A stretch of DNA of 64,000 nt from Rhodopirellula sp. SM50 (lineage in GTDB: Bacteria; Planctomycetota; Planctomycetia; Pirellulales; Pirellulaceae), in contig NZ_NTFY01000015.1 in NCBI RefSeq assembly GCF_002289565.1, positions 88,145 through 152,144 of the forward strand. Direction: 5' to 3'. The notes beneath the pieces are model-generated. The model was not told where the DNA came from. It made no database searches and was given only the letters and a program-made list of their open reading frames with translations. Position numbers and translations under genes: made by a program. Positions 8,394 through 17,767 of the stretch are shown here, piece after piece (position 1 is the stretch's first letter; each line of letters opens with the position of its first letter).

Positions 8394-10030
8394 GCGACCT
8401 GTCGGCCCGCGACGAGCAGCGGTTGGCGGACTTGTTGGCCGAGCTGACCGATGCGATCTGCCGCGACCAGCCGATCGACTTTGATCGCGTCTGCCGCGAG
8501 AACCCTGATCTGGCCGACGAACTCCGCAAACTGTGGGGCGCCGTGTTGGTGACCGACACCGCGGGGGTCGCCGCCGATCAGCGGCCGCCGACACCGGCCG
8601 GGGACGAGGGACGCTGGCGACGCCTGAAGCTGCCCACCACGATCGGTGATTACGAGTTGATCGAAGAGGTCGGACGCGGCGGCATGGGCGTCGTCTTCCG
8701 CGCCCGTCAGATCAGCCTGGACCGTGAAGTCGCGGTCAAGATGATCCTCCGCGGCCGGCTGGCCAGCGACGTCGACCTGGAACGCTTTTTGGCCGAAGCG
8801 GCGGCGACGGCGCGGCTGGTCCATCCGGGGATCGTCCCCGTCTACGAAGTCGGCGACATCGACGGCCGCCCGTTCTTCAGCATGCAATACATCAAGGGAG
8901 AAACGCTCGCCGATCGGACCGCGCGGGGGCCGCTGCCGCAGCGTGAAGCGGCCCGAATCATCGCCGACGTCGCCCGCGCCGTGCAATTCGCACACGACCA
9001 AGGGTTCGTTCATCGCGACTTGAAGCCCAGCAACATACTGCTCACCAAGGAAGGCCAAGCGTTGATCACCGACTTTGGGTTGGCCAAAGAATCGGGCGCC
9101 AACGTCAATCTGACCCGCAGCGGCATGCTGGTCGGAACGCCGGCCTACATGTCGCCCGAGCAAGCCGGCGGCAGACGTGAGTTACTCGGGCCGGCAACCG
9201 ACATCTACAGCCTGGGGTCGATGCTCTATTTCACCCTGACCGGCCGACCACCCTTCGTCGCGGAAACGCCCGTCGAGATGGTGATGCTGGTGATCGAACA
9301 AGACCCCAGTCCCCCACGGGCACTTCGCCCGGGTCTCGACCGCGACCTGGAAATGATCGTGATTCGCTGTTTACAAAAGCCGATCGATCTCCGCTATGCC
9401 ACCGCCGGCGACCTGGCGCAAGATCTGGATGCCTTTCTGGCCGATGAAGTCGTTGCCGCCCGCAGCGGCCGGTTTGCACAAGTGATCGCCAGAATTTTTC
9501 GCGAAACCCACCACGCCGCCGTGCTGGAAAACTGGGGCACGCTCTGGATGTGGCATTCCCTGGTGCTGCTGGTGGCGTGTTACTTGACCTGGCAACTCGA
9601 GTTTCTCGGTTACGAGAACCGCTTCATCTACATGGGACTGTGGACGGTCGGACTGGGCACGTGGGCAGCCGTGTTTTGGAAACTGCGACAGCGGATGGGG
9701 CCGGTGACGTTTATCGAACGCCAGATCGCGCATGTCTGGGGCAGCAGCATGATCGCGATCGGCATGCTGTTTCCGATCGAGTGGCTGCTCGGACTCGACG
9801 TGCTGGTGCTCTCGCCACTGCTGGGCGTGATCAGCGCGATCGTGTTTGTGGTCAAAGCGGGCATGCTGACCGGTGCGTTTTACTTTCAAGCGATCGCACT
9901 GTTCGCCGCGTCTTTGCTGATGGCGATCGCACCGCGCTGGGCGCACCTGATCTTCGGTATCGTCTCGGCGCTCTGCTTCTTCATCCCCGGATATCAATAC
10001 TGGCGCAAACGACAACGGCAAGGCGGATGA
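8390..10030 (+). CDS. Membrane Ser/Thr protein kinase coupled to the sigma factor
   Basis: A 546-residue PknB-type kinase. The N-terminal 85 residues form a helical leader, then the kinase domain: Gly loop GRGGMG (95-100), VAVKMI with catalytic Lys 117, HRDLKPSN (208-215), DFGLAK (228-233) and TPAYMSPEQ. All catalytic residues are present, so it should be active. After about residue 370 the protein holds several hydrophobic segments (WHSLVLLVACYLTW, FIYMGLWTVGLGTWAAVF, MIAIGMLFPIEWLLGL and others), giving an unusual multi-pass C-terminal membrane domain instead of an extracellular sensor. The GTG start overlaps the sigma factor stop. The stop lies 17 bp from the convergent dockerin gene. Confidence 0.93.
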   Translation: MSDLSARDEQRLADLLAELTDAICRDQPIDFDRVCRENPDLADELRKLWGAVLVTDTAGVAADQRPPTPAGDEGRWRRLKLPTTIGDYELIEEVGRGGMGVVFRARQISLDREVAVKMILRGRLASDVDLERFLAEAAATARLVHPGIVPVYEVGDIDGRPFFSMQYIKGETLADRTARGPLPQREAARIIADVARAVQFAHDQGFVHRDLKPSNILLTKEGQALITDFGLAKESGANVNLTRSGMLVGTPAYMSPEQAGGRRELLGPATDIYSLGSMLYFTLTGRPPFVAETPVEMVMLVIEQDPSPPRALRPGLDRDLEMIVIRCLQKPIDLRYATAGDLAQDLDAFLADEVVAARSGRFAQVIARIFRETHHAAVLENWGTLWMWHSLVLLVACYLTWQLEFLGYENRFIYMGLWTVGLGTWAAVFWKLRQRMGPVTFIERQIAHVWGSSMIAIGMLFPIEWLLGLDVLVLSPLLGVISAIVFVVKAGMLTGAFYFQAIALFAASLLMAIAPRWAHLIFGIVSALCFFIPGYQYWRKRQRQGG

Positions 10031-10047
10031 CTCCCGAGAAGCAAACG

Positions 10048-10755
10048 TTACGAAAGCTCAGAAAACGAGTTCACCAAGAACAGCCATTCGTCATCCGCTG
10101 CATATTCCATCGGATCGGAGTAAACCCGTGTCGGCCGGCCGGTTACGGGATCATAACTGACTTCAATTCGAAAAGGACCTTGATCAAACTCCTGCTCGAT
10201 CAGGTCGAAGACGGCTTCCACGGTCAGACCGGCGTTAAAGGAACCACCGTGGGGCTTTTCGATTCCGTTGTCGTCCACCGCCGATACAATCACGCCGTCT
10301 CGGACCGTTGTCGTCACAGCGGGTATGAAGGCCGAATACCCCCAGTGATGAACCATGACGTAATCACTTGGTCCGTTGCGAGACCAAGTCTCTCGGGCCA
10401 CTGCCAATTCCTGCCGCTGTTGATGGTCTTGCTGTAGCCAGTTGATGACGGGAAGCACATCGGCGGGCGAAAGCACTCCATCACCGTTGACATCCACCGC
10501 CAACGTGTTCGCGTGACATTGTGGTGGATCTCCCTGAGACTCGTTTCCGGCCAACTCGCCGTGCACTTGCAGCGCGTTAATCACCACCAATACATCACGC
10601 GGCCCGACAACCTGATCTCCGTTGGTATCGCGTGGGTTGATAAAACTGTGGTGTCCAGCGCAGGCGATCGCGCCGGCATTCATCGTCAATCGGGATTCTA
10701 GCGATTGTACGGTCAACGGTCGTCGACGATTCATTGGAACCCGGTTTCTCTTCAT
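10048..10755 (-). CDS. Surface protein with two dockerin-like repeats and a DUF6174-like domain
   Basis: A 235-residue protein. The N-terminus carries RRRPLTVQSLESRL, the LESR-type motif found at the start of many large planctomycete exported proteins. Two calcium-binding dockerin/EF-hand-like repeats follow: DTNGDQVVGPRDVLVVINAL (about 43-62) and DVNGDGVLSPADVLPVINWL (about 90-109). The C-terminal part (NGPSDYVMVHHWG through IEVSYDPVTGRPTRVYSDP) resembles DUF6174. The tandem Ca-binding pair normally anchors to a cohesin; no cohesin is visible here. Role is unknown. Family calls rest on motif recognition. Confidence 0.78.
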   Translation of the reverse strand: MKRNRVPMNRRRPLTVQSLESRLTMNAGAIACAGHHSFINPRDTNGDQVVGPRDVLVVINALQVHGELAGNESQGDPPQCHANTLAVDVNGDGVLSPADVLPVINWLQQDHQQRQELAVARETWSRNGPSDYVMVHHWGYSAFIPAVTTTVRDGVIVSAVDDNGIEKPHGGSFNAGLTVEAVFDLIEQEFDQGPFRIEVSYDPVTGRPTRVYSDPMEYAADDEWLFLVNSFSELS

Positions 10756-10935
10756 TGGTGGTGTATCTACAGCTCAATGACGAACTTGTTCACAGGCATG
10801 GGGCGTCGATTCGGCCAACGTCCCGAGAATTGGAATGAGTCGCGAACGCCCCATTCTAATTGGCCCGCTATCAATCACGGCCGATTTTGATCCGAAACGT
10901 CACACCAAAGAGGATCAGTTTTTGAAGTTTCAGGA

Positions 10936-11979
10936 TCAGCCCCGTTCCCAACACGCCACCGTATGAACTTTTTCGCTACCGGAAATCTGCCGGTGAACCG
11001 GGCGATCGAATCGACACTTATCGACGACCAAGGGACAGCGATCGGCGAATGAACATCCCACGTGTTCTCGATCTGGCGTCGGGACTTCGCCTTCCAAGCG
11101 AATTCGCTGACGTGACGCGGCCTTGGACGGGTCCGGGACGGGCACCGCCGACAACAACGCTTCGGTGTACGGATGCGTCGGATGCGAGTACACCGATTCG
11201 GCCTCGCCCAATTCGACCAACCGCCCCAAGTACATCACACCGACTCGCGTGGCGATGTGCCGAACCACACTCAAATCGTGGGCGATGAACAAGTACGACA
11301 GCCCCAGTCGCTGCTGCAGATCCATCAGCAGATTGATGATTTGGGCCTGAATCGAAACATCCAGCGCGCTGACCGGTTCGTCGCACAGAATCAGCTTCGG
11401 TTGAACCGCCAAGGCCCTGGCGATGCCGATCCGCTGTCGCTGGCCGCCGCTGAATTCGTGCGGATAGCGATTCAAGAACCGGGGATTCAGCCCGACCAAA
11501 TCCATCAACCGCAAGACTTCCAGCTTGCGGTCCTTTCCCGACGCCAAGCCGTGCACCGCCAGCGGTTCACCGATAATGCTACCGACGGTCATGCGAGGAT
11601 TCAGCGACGCGAACGGATCTTGGAAAACCATTTGCACGATGCGCCGATACGGCATCATTTCACGGTCACCCAACCGCGTGATGTCCACCCCTTCCAGACG
11701 AACCGAACCACTGGTGGGATGCACCAGATTGATGATCGCACGTGCCGTGGTTGACTTGCCGCAACCCGATTCGCCCACCAGCGCCAACGTTTCTCCTTTG
11801 TCGATGTCAAACGACAAGCCATCGACGGCCCGAATCACGCCTCGTTGGGGACTGAGGAACGACCCGCGGCTGAAGGGAAAATGAACGCGCAGATCCTCGA
11901 CGGACAGCAACGGTGCGGTCGGCGATGTCCCGGGCAATGCGGTCGCCGGTCTGGTCAGGGCGGAGCTTGTTTCAGACAT
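10936..11979 (-). CDS. oppF: Oligopeptide ABC transporter ATP-binding subunit OppF
   Basis: A 347-residue ABC ATPase with Walker [10 protein letters not shown], signature [14 protein letters not shown], Walker [15 protein letters not shown] and the OppF/DppF C-terminal extension ([30 protein letters not shown], with the Cys-rich Fe-S-like motif). It energises uptake of oligopeptides with OppD. The ATG at 11979 overlaps the end of oppD by eight bases; the longer open frame upstream is not needed. It is the last gene of the five-gene opp operon. Confidence 0.94.
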   Translation of the reverse strand: MSETSSALTRPATALPGTSPTAPLLSVEDLRVHFPFSRGSFLSPQRGVIRAVDGLSFDIDKGETLALVGESGCGKSTTARAIINLVHPTSGSVRLEGVDITRLGDREMMPYRRIVQMVFQDPFASLNPRMTVGSIIGEPLAVHGLASGKDRKLEVLRLMDLVGLNPRFLNRYPHEFSGGQRQRIGIARALAVQPKLILCDEPVSALDVSIQAQIINLLMDLQQRLGLSYLFIAHDLSVVRHIATRVGVMYLGRLVELGEAESVYSHPTHPYTEALLSAVPVPDPSKAASRQRIRLEGEVPTPDREHVGCSFADRCPLVVDKCRFDRPVHRQISGSEKVHTVACWERG

Positions 11980-12961
11980 CGGCCGTCTCCTGTGCAACCA
12001 GGCAGGCGACTTCACGTTGGCCGTTCAGATTCATCAATTCAGGATCCCGAGTCTGGCAGGCATCGATGGCGAGGGGACAGCGCGGCCGAAACGAACAACC
12101 GCCGGGCAGGTTGCCCAAATCGGGCGGTTGTCCCGGAATCGCTTCCAAGGTGTCGGACGATTGATCAAACCGTGGCAACGAACGGAGCAAGCCCTGCGTG
12201 TAGGGGTGTTTCGGGTCGGCGAACAAGGCATTGGCATCAGCTTTTTCGACGACGCGTCCGGCGTACATCACCAGCACCCGATGACAGATCTCCGCCACGA
12301 CGCCCAGGTCATGCGTGATCATGATGATGCTGGTGCCGCGTCGTTGTTGCAGGTCGCGGAGCAAGTCCAGGATCTGCGCCTGGATCGTCACATCCAGCGC
12401 GGTCGTCGGTTCATCGGCGATCAACAAGTCGGGTTCGCAGGACAGGGCCATCGCGATCATCACCCGTTGCCGCATCCCGCCGCTGAATTGATGGGGGTAA
12501 TCGCGAAGCCGTTTTTCGGCGCCACTGATCCCGACCAACTCCAACATTTCGGCCGCTTGACGATTCGCCTCCTTGCGACCGAGGCCGAGATGCAAACGCG
12601 TCATCTCGGTCAATTGTTGTCCGACGGTCATCAGCGGATTGAGCGCCGTCATCGGATCTTGAAAGATCATTGCGATGCGACGACCGCGGATCGACTGCAT
12701 TTGTCGATCGTTCAGTTTCAGCAGGTCTTGTCCCTGATAGTGGACGCGGCCGCCATCGATTCGGCCCGGCGGCTTGGGCACCAACCCCATCAGCGCCAGA
12801 TTCGTCACGCTCTTTCCGCTACCGCTTTCGCCGACCAGTCCGACGGTTTCGCCGGGATAGACGTCGAACGACACGCCGCGCACGGCGCGGACCTGGGATT
12901 CATCCGTCTTGAAACTGACTTGCAAATCTTCGACTTTCAGCAGCGGCTCTGATTCAACCAT
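11972..12961 (-). CDS. oppD: Oligopeptide ABC transporter ATP-binding subunit OppD
   Basis: A 329-residue ABC ATPase with Walker [11 protein letters not shown], signature [15 protein letters not shown], Walker [15 protein letters not shown] and the C-terminal [15 protein letters not shown] motif of peptide transporter ATPases. ATG at 12961 lies four bases after the oppC stop. Pairs with OppF to form the asymmetric ATPase of the importer. Confidence 0.94.
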   Translation of the reverse strand: MVESEPLLKVEDLQVSFKTDESQVRAVRGVSFDVYPGETVGLVGESGSGKSVTNLALMGLVPKPPGRIDGGRVHYQGQDLLKLNDRQMQSIRGRRIAMIFQDPMTALNPLMTVGQQLTEMTRLHLGLGRKEANRQAAEMLELVGISGAEKRLRDYPHQFSGGMRQRVMIAMALSCEPDLLIADEPTTALDVTIQAQILDLLRDLQQRRGTSIIMITHDLGVVAEICHRVLVMYAGRVVEKADANALFADPKHPYTQGLLRSLPRFDQSSDTLEAIPGQPPDLGNLPGGCSFRPRCPLAIDACQTRDPELMNLNGQREVACLVAQETADV

Positions 12962-12965
12962 GTTG

Positions 12966-14192
12966 TCAATCTCGGTTCTTCATCCTCGGGTCGAGCGCAT
13001 CACGAATGCCGTCGCCGAGAAAGTTGAGTGCAAAGAGGGTTGCCGCCAAGGCACCGCCCGGGAAGACCACGACCCACCAAAACACCTTGATGATCGACAA
13101 CGCTTCCACGCCGTCGTTAAGCAGCAGCCCCCAGGACACGTCGGGCGGCGAAACGCCCAGCCCCAGGAACGACAAAAACGCTTCGAACAGCATCACGCTG
13201 GGGATCGTCAGCGTCAGATAAACGATCACGACGCCCAGCACGTTCGGCACCAGATGTCGAAACACGATCCTCCACGACGACGCGCCGACGGTCCGCGCCG
13301 CTTCAATAAACTGTTCGTGACGCAGCGACATGACTTGGCCGCGGACGACACGCGACATCGTCAACCAATAAATCGCACCGATCACGATGTAGAAAATGGT
13401 GATCTGATCGATGCCGACCGAATCCAGCTTTTTCTTGACCGAGTCTTCACCGAGAAACGTGACCAGAAAGATGACGACGAAGATAAACGGAATGGAGTAC
13501 AGCATGTCGACCAATCGCATCATCGCCGCGTCGATGTTTCCGCCGAAGTAGCCCGCGATCGCGCCATAGCTGACGCCGATGATCAGACTGACCAGCGTCG
13601 CCACGATGCCCACGATCAATGAAACGCGTGCCCCCCAGAAAACCCGTGCCAGCAGGTCGCGTCCGAGTTTGTCGGTGCCGAACAGGCTGGGGATCGCATA
13701 GTCGCCAAATATTGCGACGCGGATTTCAGTCATCCACCAGGCCACCGGACCAAGTTCATTCCACATCTGATTGAAGGGATGCTCCACGTCGATGCGATCG
13801 GCGATCGTCGCTTCGATCAGCGGACGTTTTTTGGGCCCGGCCGAAGCAAGCTCGGCACGCAATGCTTCGATCGATCGATTGAACTCGGCCAGCTCGCCGG
13901 TCAGTGTTCCCTCGGCAAACTTCAACCCGGGACGGCTGCCCATCACCACCGAACTGAAACCTGGCGGCAGGAATTTGCGGTGGTCCAAATCCTTGTCGAT
14001 CGGACTTTGCAGCGGCAACAGCGGCGTCAGCAGCGCCAGCAGCGACAACGTCAGCAGACACCAGAGAGAGATCATCGCGGTCCGATTGCGGCGCAATCGT
14101 TTCCAGGCGTCTTGCCAAAGCGACACGCCACGGATCTCGCGCGATTCCGCGAGAATGCGTTCCAAGGTTTCGCGATCCGCTTCGGATTTCAC
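12966..14192 (-). CDS. oppC: Oligopeptide ABC transporter permease OppC
   Basis: A 408-residue permease, longer than usual (about 300) because of a 120-residue periplasmic stretch after the first membrane helix (residues about 65-165, including [36 protein letters not shown]). The [22 protein letters not shown] motif and [21 protein letters not shown] (EAA loop contacting the ATPase) identify the OppC/DppC family. The GTG start at 14192 overlaps the oppB TGA (GTGA), so translation is coupled. Confidence 0.92.
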   Translation of the reverse strand: MKSEADRETLERILAESREIRGVSLWQDAWKRLRRNRTAMISLWCLLTLSLLALLTPLLPLQSPIDKDLDHRKFLPPGFSSVVMGSRPGLKFAEGTLTGELAEFNRSIEALRAELASAGPKKRPLIEATIADRIDVEHPFNQMWNELGPVAWWMTEIRVAIFGDYAIPSLFGTDKLGRDLLARVFWGARVSLIVGIVATLVSLIIGVSYGAIAGYFGGNIDAAMMRLVDMLYSIPFIFVVIFLVTFLGEDSVKKKLDSVGIDQITIFYIVIGAIYWLTMSRVVRGQVMSLRHEQFIEAARTVGASSWRIVFRHLVPNVLGVVIVYLTLTIPSVMLFEAFLSFLGLGVSPPDVSWGLLLNDGVEALSIIKVFWWVVVFPGGALAATLFALNFLGDGIRDALDPRMKNRD

Positions 14193-15118
14193 TGTAATTT
14201 GACCCTCGGATCGATGATGGCGTAGGCGAGGTCGACCAGGGTGTTCATCACAAACAGAATCACGGTGTAGGTCAGCACCATGCCCATCGCGAGCGTGTAA
14301 TCACGCTGCGTGGCGGCGTTGATAAAGTGGCTTCCCATCCCCGGCAGGGCAAAGATTTTTTCCAGCACCAGTGATCCCGTCAGCACCCGAGCGACGGCGG
14401 GGCCGAGATAGGACACCACCGGCAACAAGGCGCCGGGCGAGACGTGGCGCAAGATCACGGTGCGGTGCGGCAATCCCTTGGCGATCGCGGTTCGCACATG
14501 ATCCTTCGTCAACATTTCCAACATCCCCGTGCGGCTGAGCCGGGCGATGTAGGCCGCCACCGGCAAGCCCAAACAAAACGCCGGCAAGGCGATCTGCTGC
14601 AACGTCCCCCAGCCACCGGCGGGAAACAATTGGATCATGAACACGAACAACAGGATCGCCAGACTGGCCAACACAAAATTCGGAATCGCGATCCCCAAGA
14701 CCGCGGCAAACATCAACGCCACGTCCGCTTTGGTGCGGCGATAGACCGCCGAGATGACGCCAGCCGTGACGCCCAGAACGATCGCAAACACCAGTGCAAA
14801 AATCGCCAGAGTCGCCGACACCGGAAACCCTTCGGCCAAAACTTGATTGACGCTGTAGTCTTCCAGCCCCATGCACCATCCCAAATCGAATCGTGTGACG
14901 ATGCCGACCAGGTAATCCCAATACTGCTGTAGCGGCGGTGCGTCCAAGTTGTAGCGTGCTTTCAACTGGCGTTCGATTGCCGGTGGAATGCTCCGCTCGC
15001 CGCTGAACGGATTGCCTGGCACGCTGCGCATCAAAATGAATGAAACCGTGTAGACGGCCCACAGCGTCAGTATCATCCATGCCGCTCGTTTGAGCAGATA
15101 GCCAATCAGATTTCGCAT
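14189..15118 (-). CDS. oppB: Oligopeptide ABC transporter permease OppB
   Basis: A 309-residue OppB/DppB permease. The opening LIGYLLKRAAWMILTLWAVYTVSFILMRSVPGNPF is characteristic, as is YARLSRTGMLEMLTKDHVRTAIAKGLPHRTVILRH-like EAA loop. Six membrane helices fit. It lies nine bases downstream of oppA and overlaps oppC. Confidence 0.93.
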   Translation of the reverse strand: MRNLIGYLLKRAAWMILTLWAVYTVSFILMRSVPGNPFSGERSIPPAIERQLKARYNLDAPPLQQYWDYLVGIVTRFDLGWCMGLEDYSVNQVLAEGFPVSATLAIFALVFAIVLGVTAGVISAVYRRTKADVALMFAAVLGIAIPNFVLASLAILLFVFMIQLFPAGGWGTLQQIALPAFCLGLPVAAYIARLSRTGMLEMLTKDHVRTAIAKGLPHRTVILRHVSPGALLPVVSYLGPAVARVLTGSLVLEKIFALPGMGSHFINAATQRDYTLAMGMVLTYTVILFVMNTLVDLAYAIIDPRVKLQ

Positions 15119-15127
15119 GCTGGAAAG

Positions 15128-17116
15128 TCAGTCCTTCGAGGGCGCCGTTGACGGGTCGTCGGATCGATAGCGCAGAATCGACAGCGGATGCAAATCCTGG
15201 GCAGACGGCGCGAACCCTTCAACATTCGTTTTGGCCATCTCGGCAGACGTGTAAAAGAAGATCGGAATGATCGGCAACTCGGTCGCCAGGATCGCTTCGG
15301 CTTGTCGCAACAGTTCCATCCGGCGTTTCGGATCCAACTCGCTGCTGGCGGCGCTGATCAATCGATCGTATTCGGGATTGCTCCAATTGGTGTTGCTCTG
15401 CGGATTGCCGGTGACCCAGAGGTCCAAGAACGTGTTGGGGTCGGGATAGTCACCGACCCAACCGTAGCGAGCGATTTCGTACTTTTCCTGTTGGATCGTC
15501 TCAATGAAACTGCCCCATTCCATGTTCTTCAGTTCCAACTTGATGTTCAAGTTGTTCTGCAGTTGTTGTTGAATCACTTCGGCGATCGGCCGATGACGTT
15601 CGCTGGTGTTGTACATCAGCGACATCTTGGGGAAACCACGCCCGCCGGGGAAACCGGCTTCGGCAAGCAACGCCTGTGCCTTCTCCACGTTTTCTTTCAG
15701 CCCTTCGGGGCCCTGGTAGCCGGCGATCCCCGGAGGCACGACGGTGTAGGCCGGTTGCTCGCCCGCCTTGGTCACCTGCTCGACAATTTGACGTCGATCG
15801 ATCGCCATGCTGATCGCTTGCCGGACACGGACGTCATCGAGTGGCGGAACGTCGTTGTTGAGCTTGTAGAAATAGATCGACAGCTTGGGCGCACTGTGGA
15901 AATCATCGCGGCCCCTCAGCTCTTCCAACACCGAGGCGGGCAGATCATAGACCCATTGCAGTTGCCCCGTCTCGTACATGTTCATCGCCGTGTTTTGGCT
16001 TTCCAACGACACGAAGTCGATCGTTTCGAAGGAGACGCTGTCGGCACGCCAATAGAACGGGTTTTTCCCCACCCGAACACGGTCGCGCAGGCGGCGGAAT
16101 TTCAATTGGAAAGGGCCGTTGGAAACGATGTTTTCCGCCTTGGTCCACAGCGGGCTGCCATGGGTTTCCACGCACTGCTGGTTGACGGGAAACAGCGGGT
16201 AGTACGCAGCCAGGTTCAAGAAATAGGGCACCGAGTTATTCAGGTGGACGACGAACGTTCGATCGTCAATGGCTTGGCCGCCGCCGAAATGTTTGAAATC
16301 GACCAGCACACCGTGCGTCCGCTCGACGGTCTCGTCGCTGGCGGCCACCTCCGCCGAGACGGCGAAACGCTGCAACGTCGCCTCGCCTTCACCATCGGCC
16401 GCTGCGCCCGGATCGGTCACGTCGACTTCATAGATCCATCGGTCTTCCCAATCGAGCTGTGCCTGCTCGCGTTCTTCTTCCGTCGCGTCGGCACTCAACT
16501 CCGGGGCTTCGGGTTTGACGATCGCCCGCAGCGTTCCGTACTTCATCGTGCCGCGCGGAAAATGCTGGATGTTGGCCTCGCTGGTGGGGGTCTCGCCGGG
16601 ACGATCCCAAAGTTCGACTTCGACGCGATCGCCGATGTTGACGACCGAGCTGTTGTACTCCGTCGCCAAGCGGACTTCGCTGATCAGATACGCATATTCG
16701 CAAGCCGTCGCAGGGTGCAGCATCCGCTGCCACGACCAGGCGAAATCGTGGGCGGTCACCGGGCTTCCGTCGGTCCAACGAATGCCTTCGCGAAGCGTGA
16801 ACGTGTAGGTCTTGCCGTCTTCAGAAACCTCATAACGCTCCGCCATCGCCGGCTGGGGAGTCAGCGGCTGCAATCCCGTTTCCGGATCGGGGTCGCCCTC
16901 AGGCAACATCCGCAACAAGCCTTCAAACAGCTCGAAGATGATCCGGCTCTCCGGCTGGCCGGTCGCACGGTGGGGGTCCAACGTACTCGGGTCGGTGCCG
17001 TTTTGAAGCGAGAAATCGGCCGGCGGAATATGGTCCATTCGCGCGGCCCAGATCACTGCGACAACAGTGAACAGGCCCGCAAAGATCACGAATCCGCGGC
17101 GAACTTCCGGGGGCAC
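15128..17116 (-). CDS. oppA: Oligopeptide-binding protein OppA, membrane anchored
   Basis: A 662-residue extracellular solute-binding family 5 protein (usual length about 540). It begins with a single membrane helix (FVIFAGLFTVVAVIWAARM) and no lipobox, so it is anchored by an uncleaved helix. Family hallmarks are NGTDPSTLDPHRATG, YTFTLREGIRWTDGSPVTAHDFAWSWQRML, and the C-terminal YPDPNTFLDLW. About 90 residues of acidic insert (residues 150-260, rich in EVELWDRPGE and ATEEEREQ) explain the extra length. The GTG at 17116 is the best start. It is the promoter-proximal gene of the operon. Confidence 0.92.
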   Translation of the reverse strand: MPPEVRRGFVIFAGLFTVVAVIWAARMDHIPPADFSLQNGTDPSTLDPHRATGQPESRIIFELFEGLLRMLPEGDPDPETGLQPLTPQPAMAERYEVSEDGKTYTFTLREGIRWTDGSPVTAHDFAWSWQRMLHPATACEYAYLISEVRLATEYNSSVVNIGDRVEVELWDRPGETPTSEANIQHFPRGTMKYGTLRAIVKPEAPELSADATEEEREQAQLDWEDRWIYEVDVTDPGAAADGEGEATLQRFAVSAEVAASDETVERTHGVLVDFKHFGGGQAIDDRTFVVHLNNSVPYFLNLAAYYPLFPVNQQCVETHGSPLWTKAENIVSNGPFQLKFRRLRDRVRVGKNPFYWRADSVSFETIDFVSLESQNTAMNMYETGQLQWVYDLPASVLEELRGRDDFHSAPKLSIYFYKLNNDVPPLDDVRVRQAISMAIDRRQIVEQVTKAGEQPAYTVVPPGIAGYQGPEGLKENVEKAQALLAEAGFPGGRGFPKMSLMYNTSERHRPIAEVIQQQLQNNLNIKLELKNMEWGSFIETIQQEKYEIARYGWVGDYPDPNTFLDLWVTGNPQSNTNWSNPEYDRLISAASSELDPKRRMELLRQAEAILATELPIIPIFFYTSAEMAKTNVEGFAPSAQDLHPLSILRYRSDDPSTAPSKD

Positions 17117-17240
17117 GAGCGTGTCTCTTGTGGATGAAGGACTGGCGAGTGAAGTGGACCTCGGCAGTTTAGCGGGTTTGGCAAGCTTGGTGCGAGGGCG
17201 AAACTGATGGTGGTCAAGCTCGCCGCGCTATTAATTCAAT

Positions 17241-17737
17241 CAGCCGTTTGGCGCGAGCCTACGGGCCCGCTGCGGTTGGAGGGGTCGAGGAGGCCCGTAC
17301 GCTGGCGCGAAACGGCTAATCTCACGTGCGATCGAATCGAATTGACAGACCATGACGCTACCGGCACGCTCGACGCGTTGTAAATCGCAAGCTTACCGGC
17401 TGCTGATTCGATCAGCCGTTTGGCGCCAGCCTACGGGCCCGCTGCGGTTGGACGGGTCGAGGAGGCCCGTACGCTGGCGCGAAACGGCTAATCTCACGTG
17501 CGATCGAATCGAATTGACAGACCATGACGCTACCGGCACGCTCGACGCGTTGTAAATCGCAAGCTTACCGGCTGCTGATTCGATCAGCCGTTTGGCGCCA
17601 GCCTACGGGCCCGCTGCGGTTGGACGGGTCGAGGAGGCCCGTACGCTGGCGCGAAACGGCTAATCTCACGTGCGATCGAATCGAATTGACAGACCATGAC
17701 GCTACCGGCACGCTCGACGCGTTGTAAATCGCAAGCT
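17241..17737. repeat. Three tandem 172-bp repeats with a palindromic core
   Basis: Three copies start at 17241, 17413 and 17585 and share a period of exactly 172 bp; copies two and three are practically identical and copy one has a few substitutions. Each unit contains a long imperfect palindrome: left arm CAGCCGTTTGGCGCCAGCC and right arm GGCCCGTACGCTGGCGCGAA are complementary around a short GC-rich loop. Two identical 67-codon open frames (17352-17555 and 17524-17727) merely reflect the period. The block fills the 650-bp gap 17117-17767 between oppA and selO; no gene is seen there. The core resembles that of the 135-bp elements at 26371 and 53930. Confidence 0.95.
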
Positions 17738-17767
17738 GGAAGCTTACGCCACTTTGGGCGGAATCCA

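Noticed and set aside
15188..17137. A 649-codon plus-strand open frame opposite oppA
   Set aside because: Antisense shadow of a well-supported gene; composition is Arg/Gly/Phe-rich with no motif.
17352..17727. Two identical 67-codon open frames
   Set aside because: They arise from the 172-bp tandem repeat and have no ribosome-binding site.
17241..17737. Possible CRISPR array or integron cassette array
   Set aside because: The 172-bp units are identical along their length; no integrase, attI site or variable cassette is seen.
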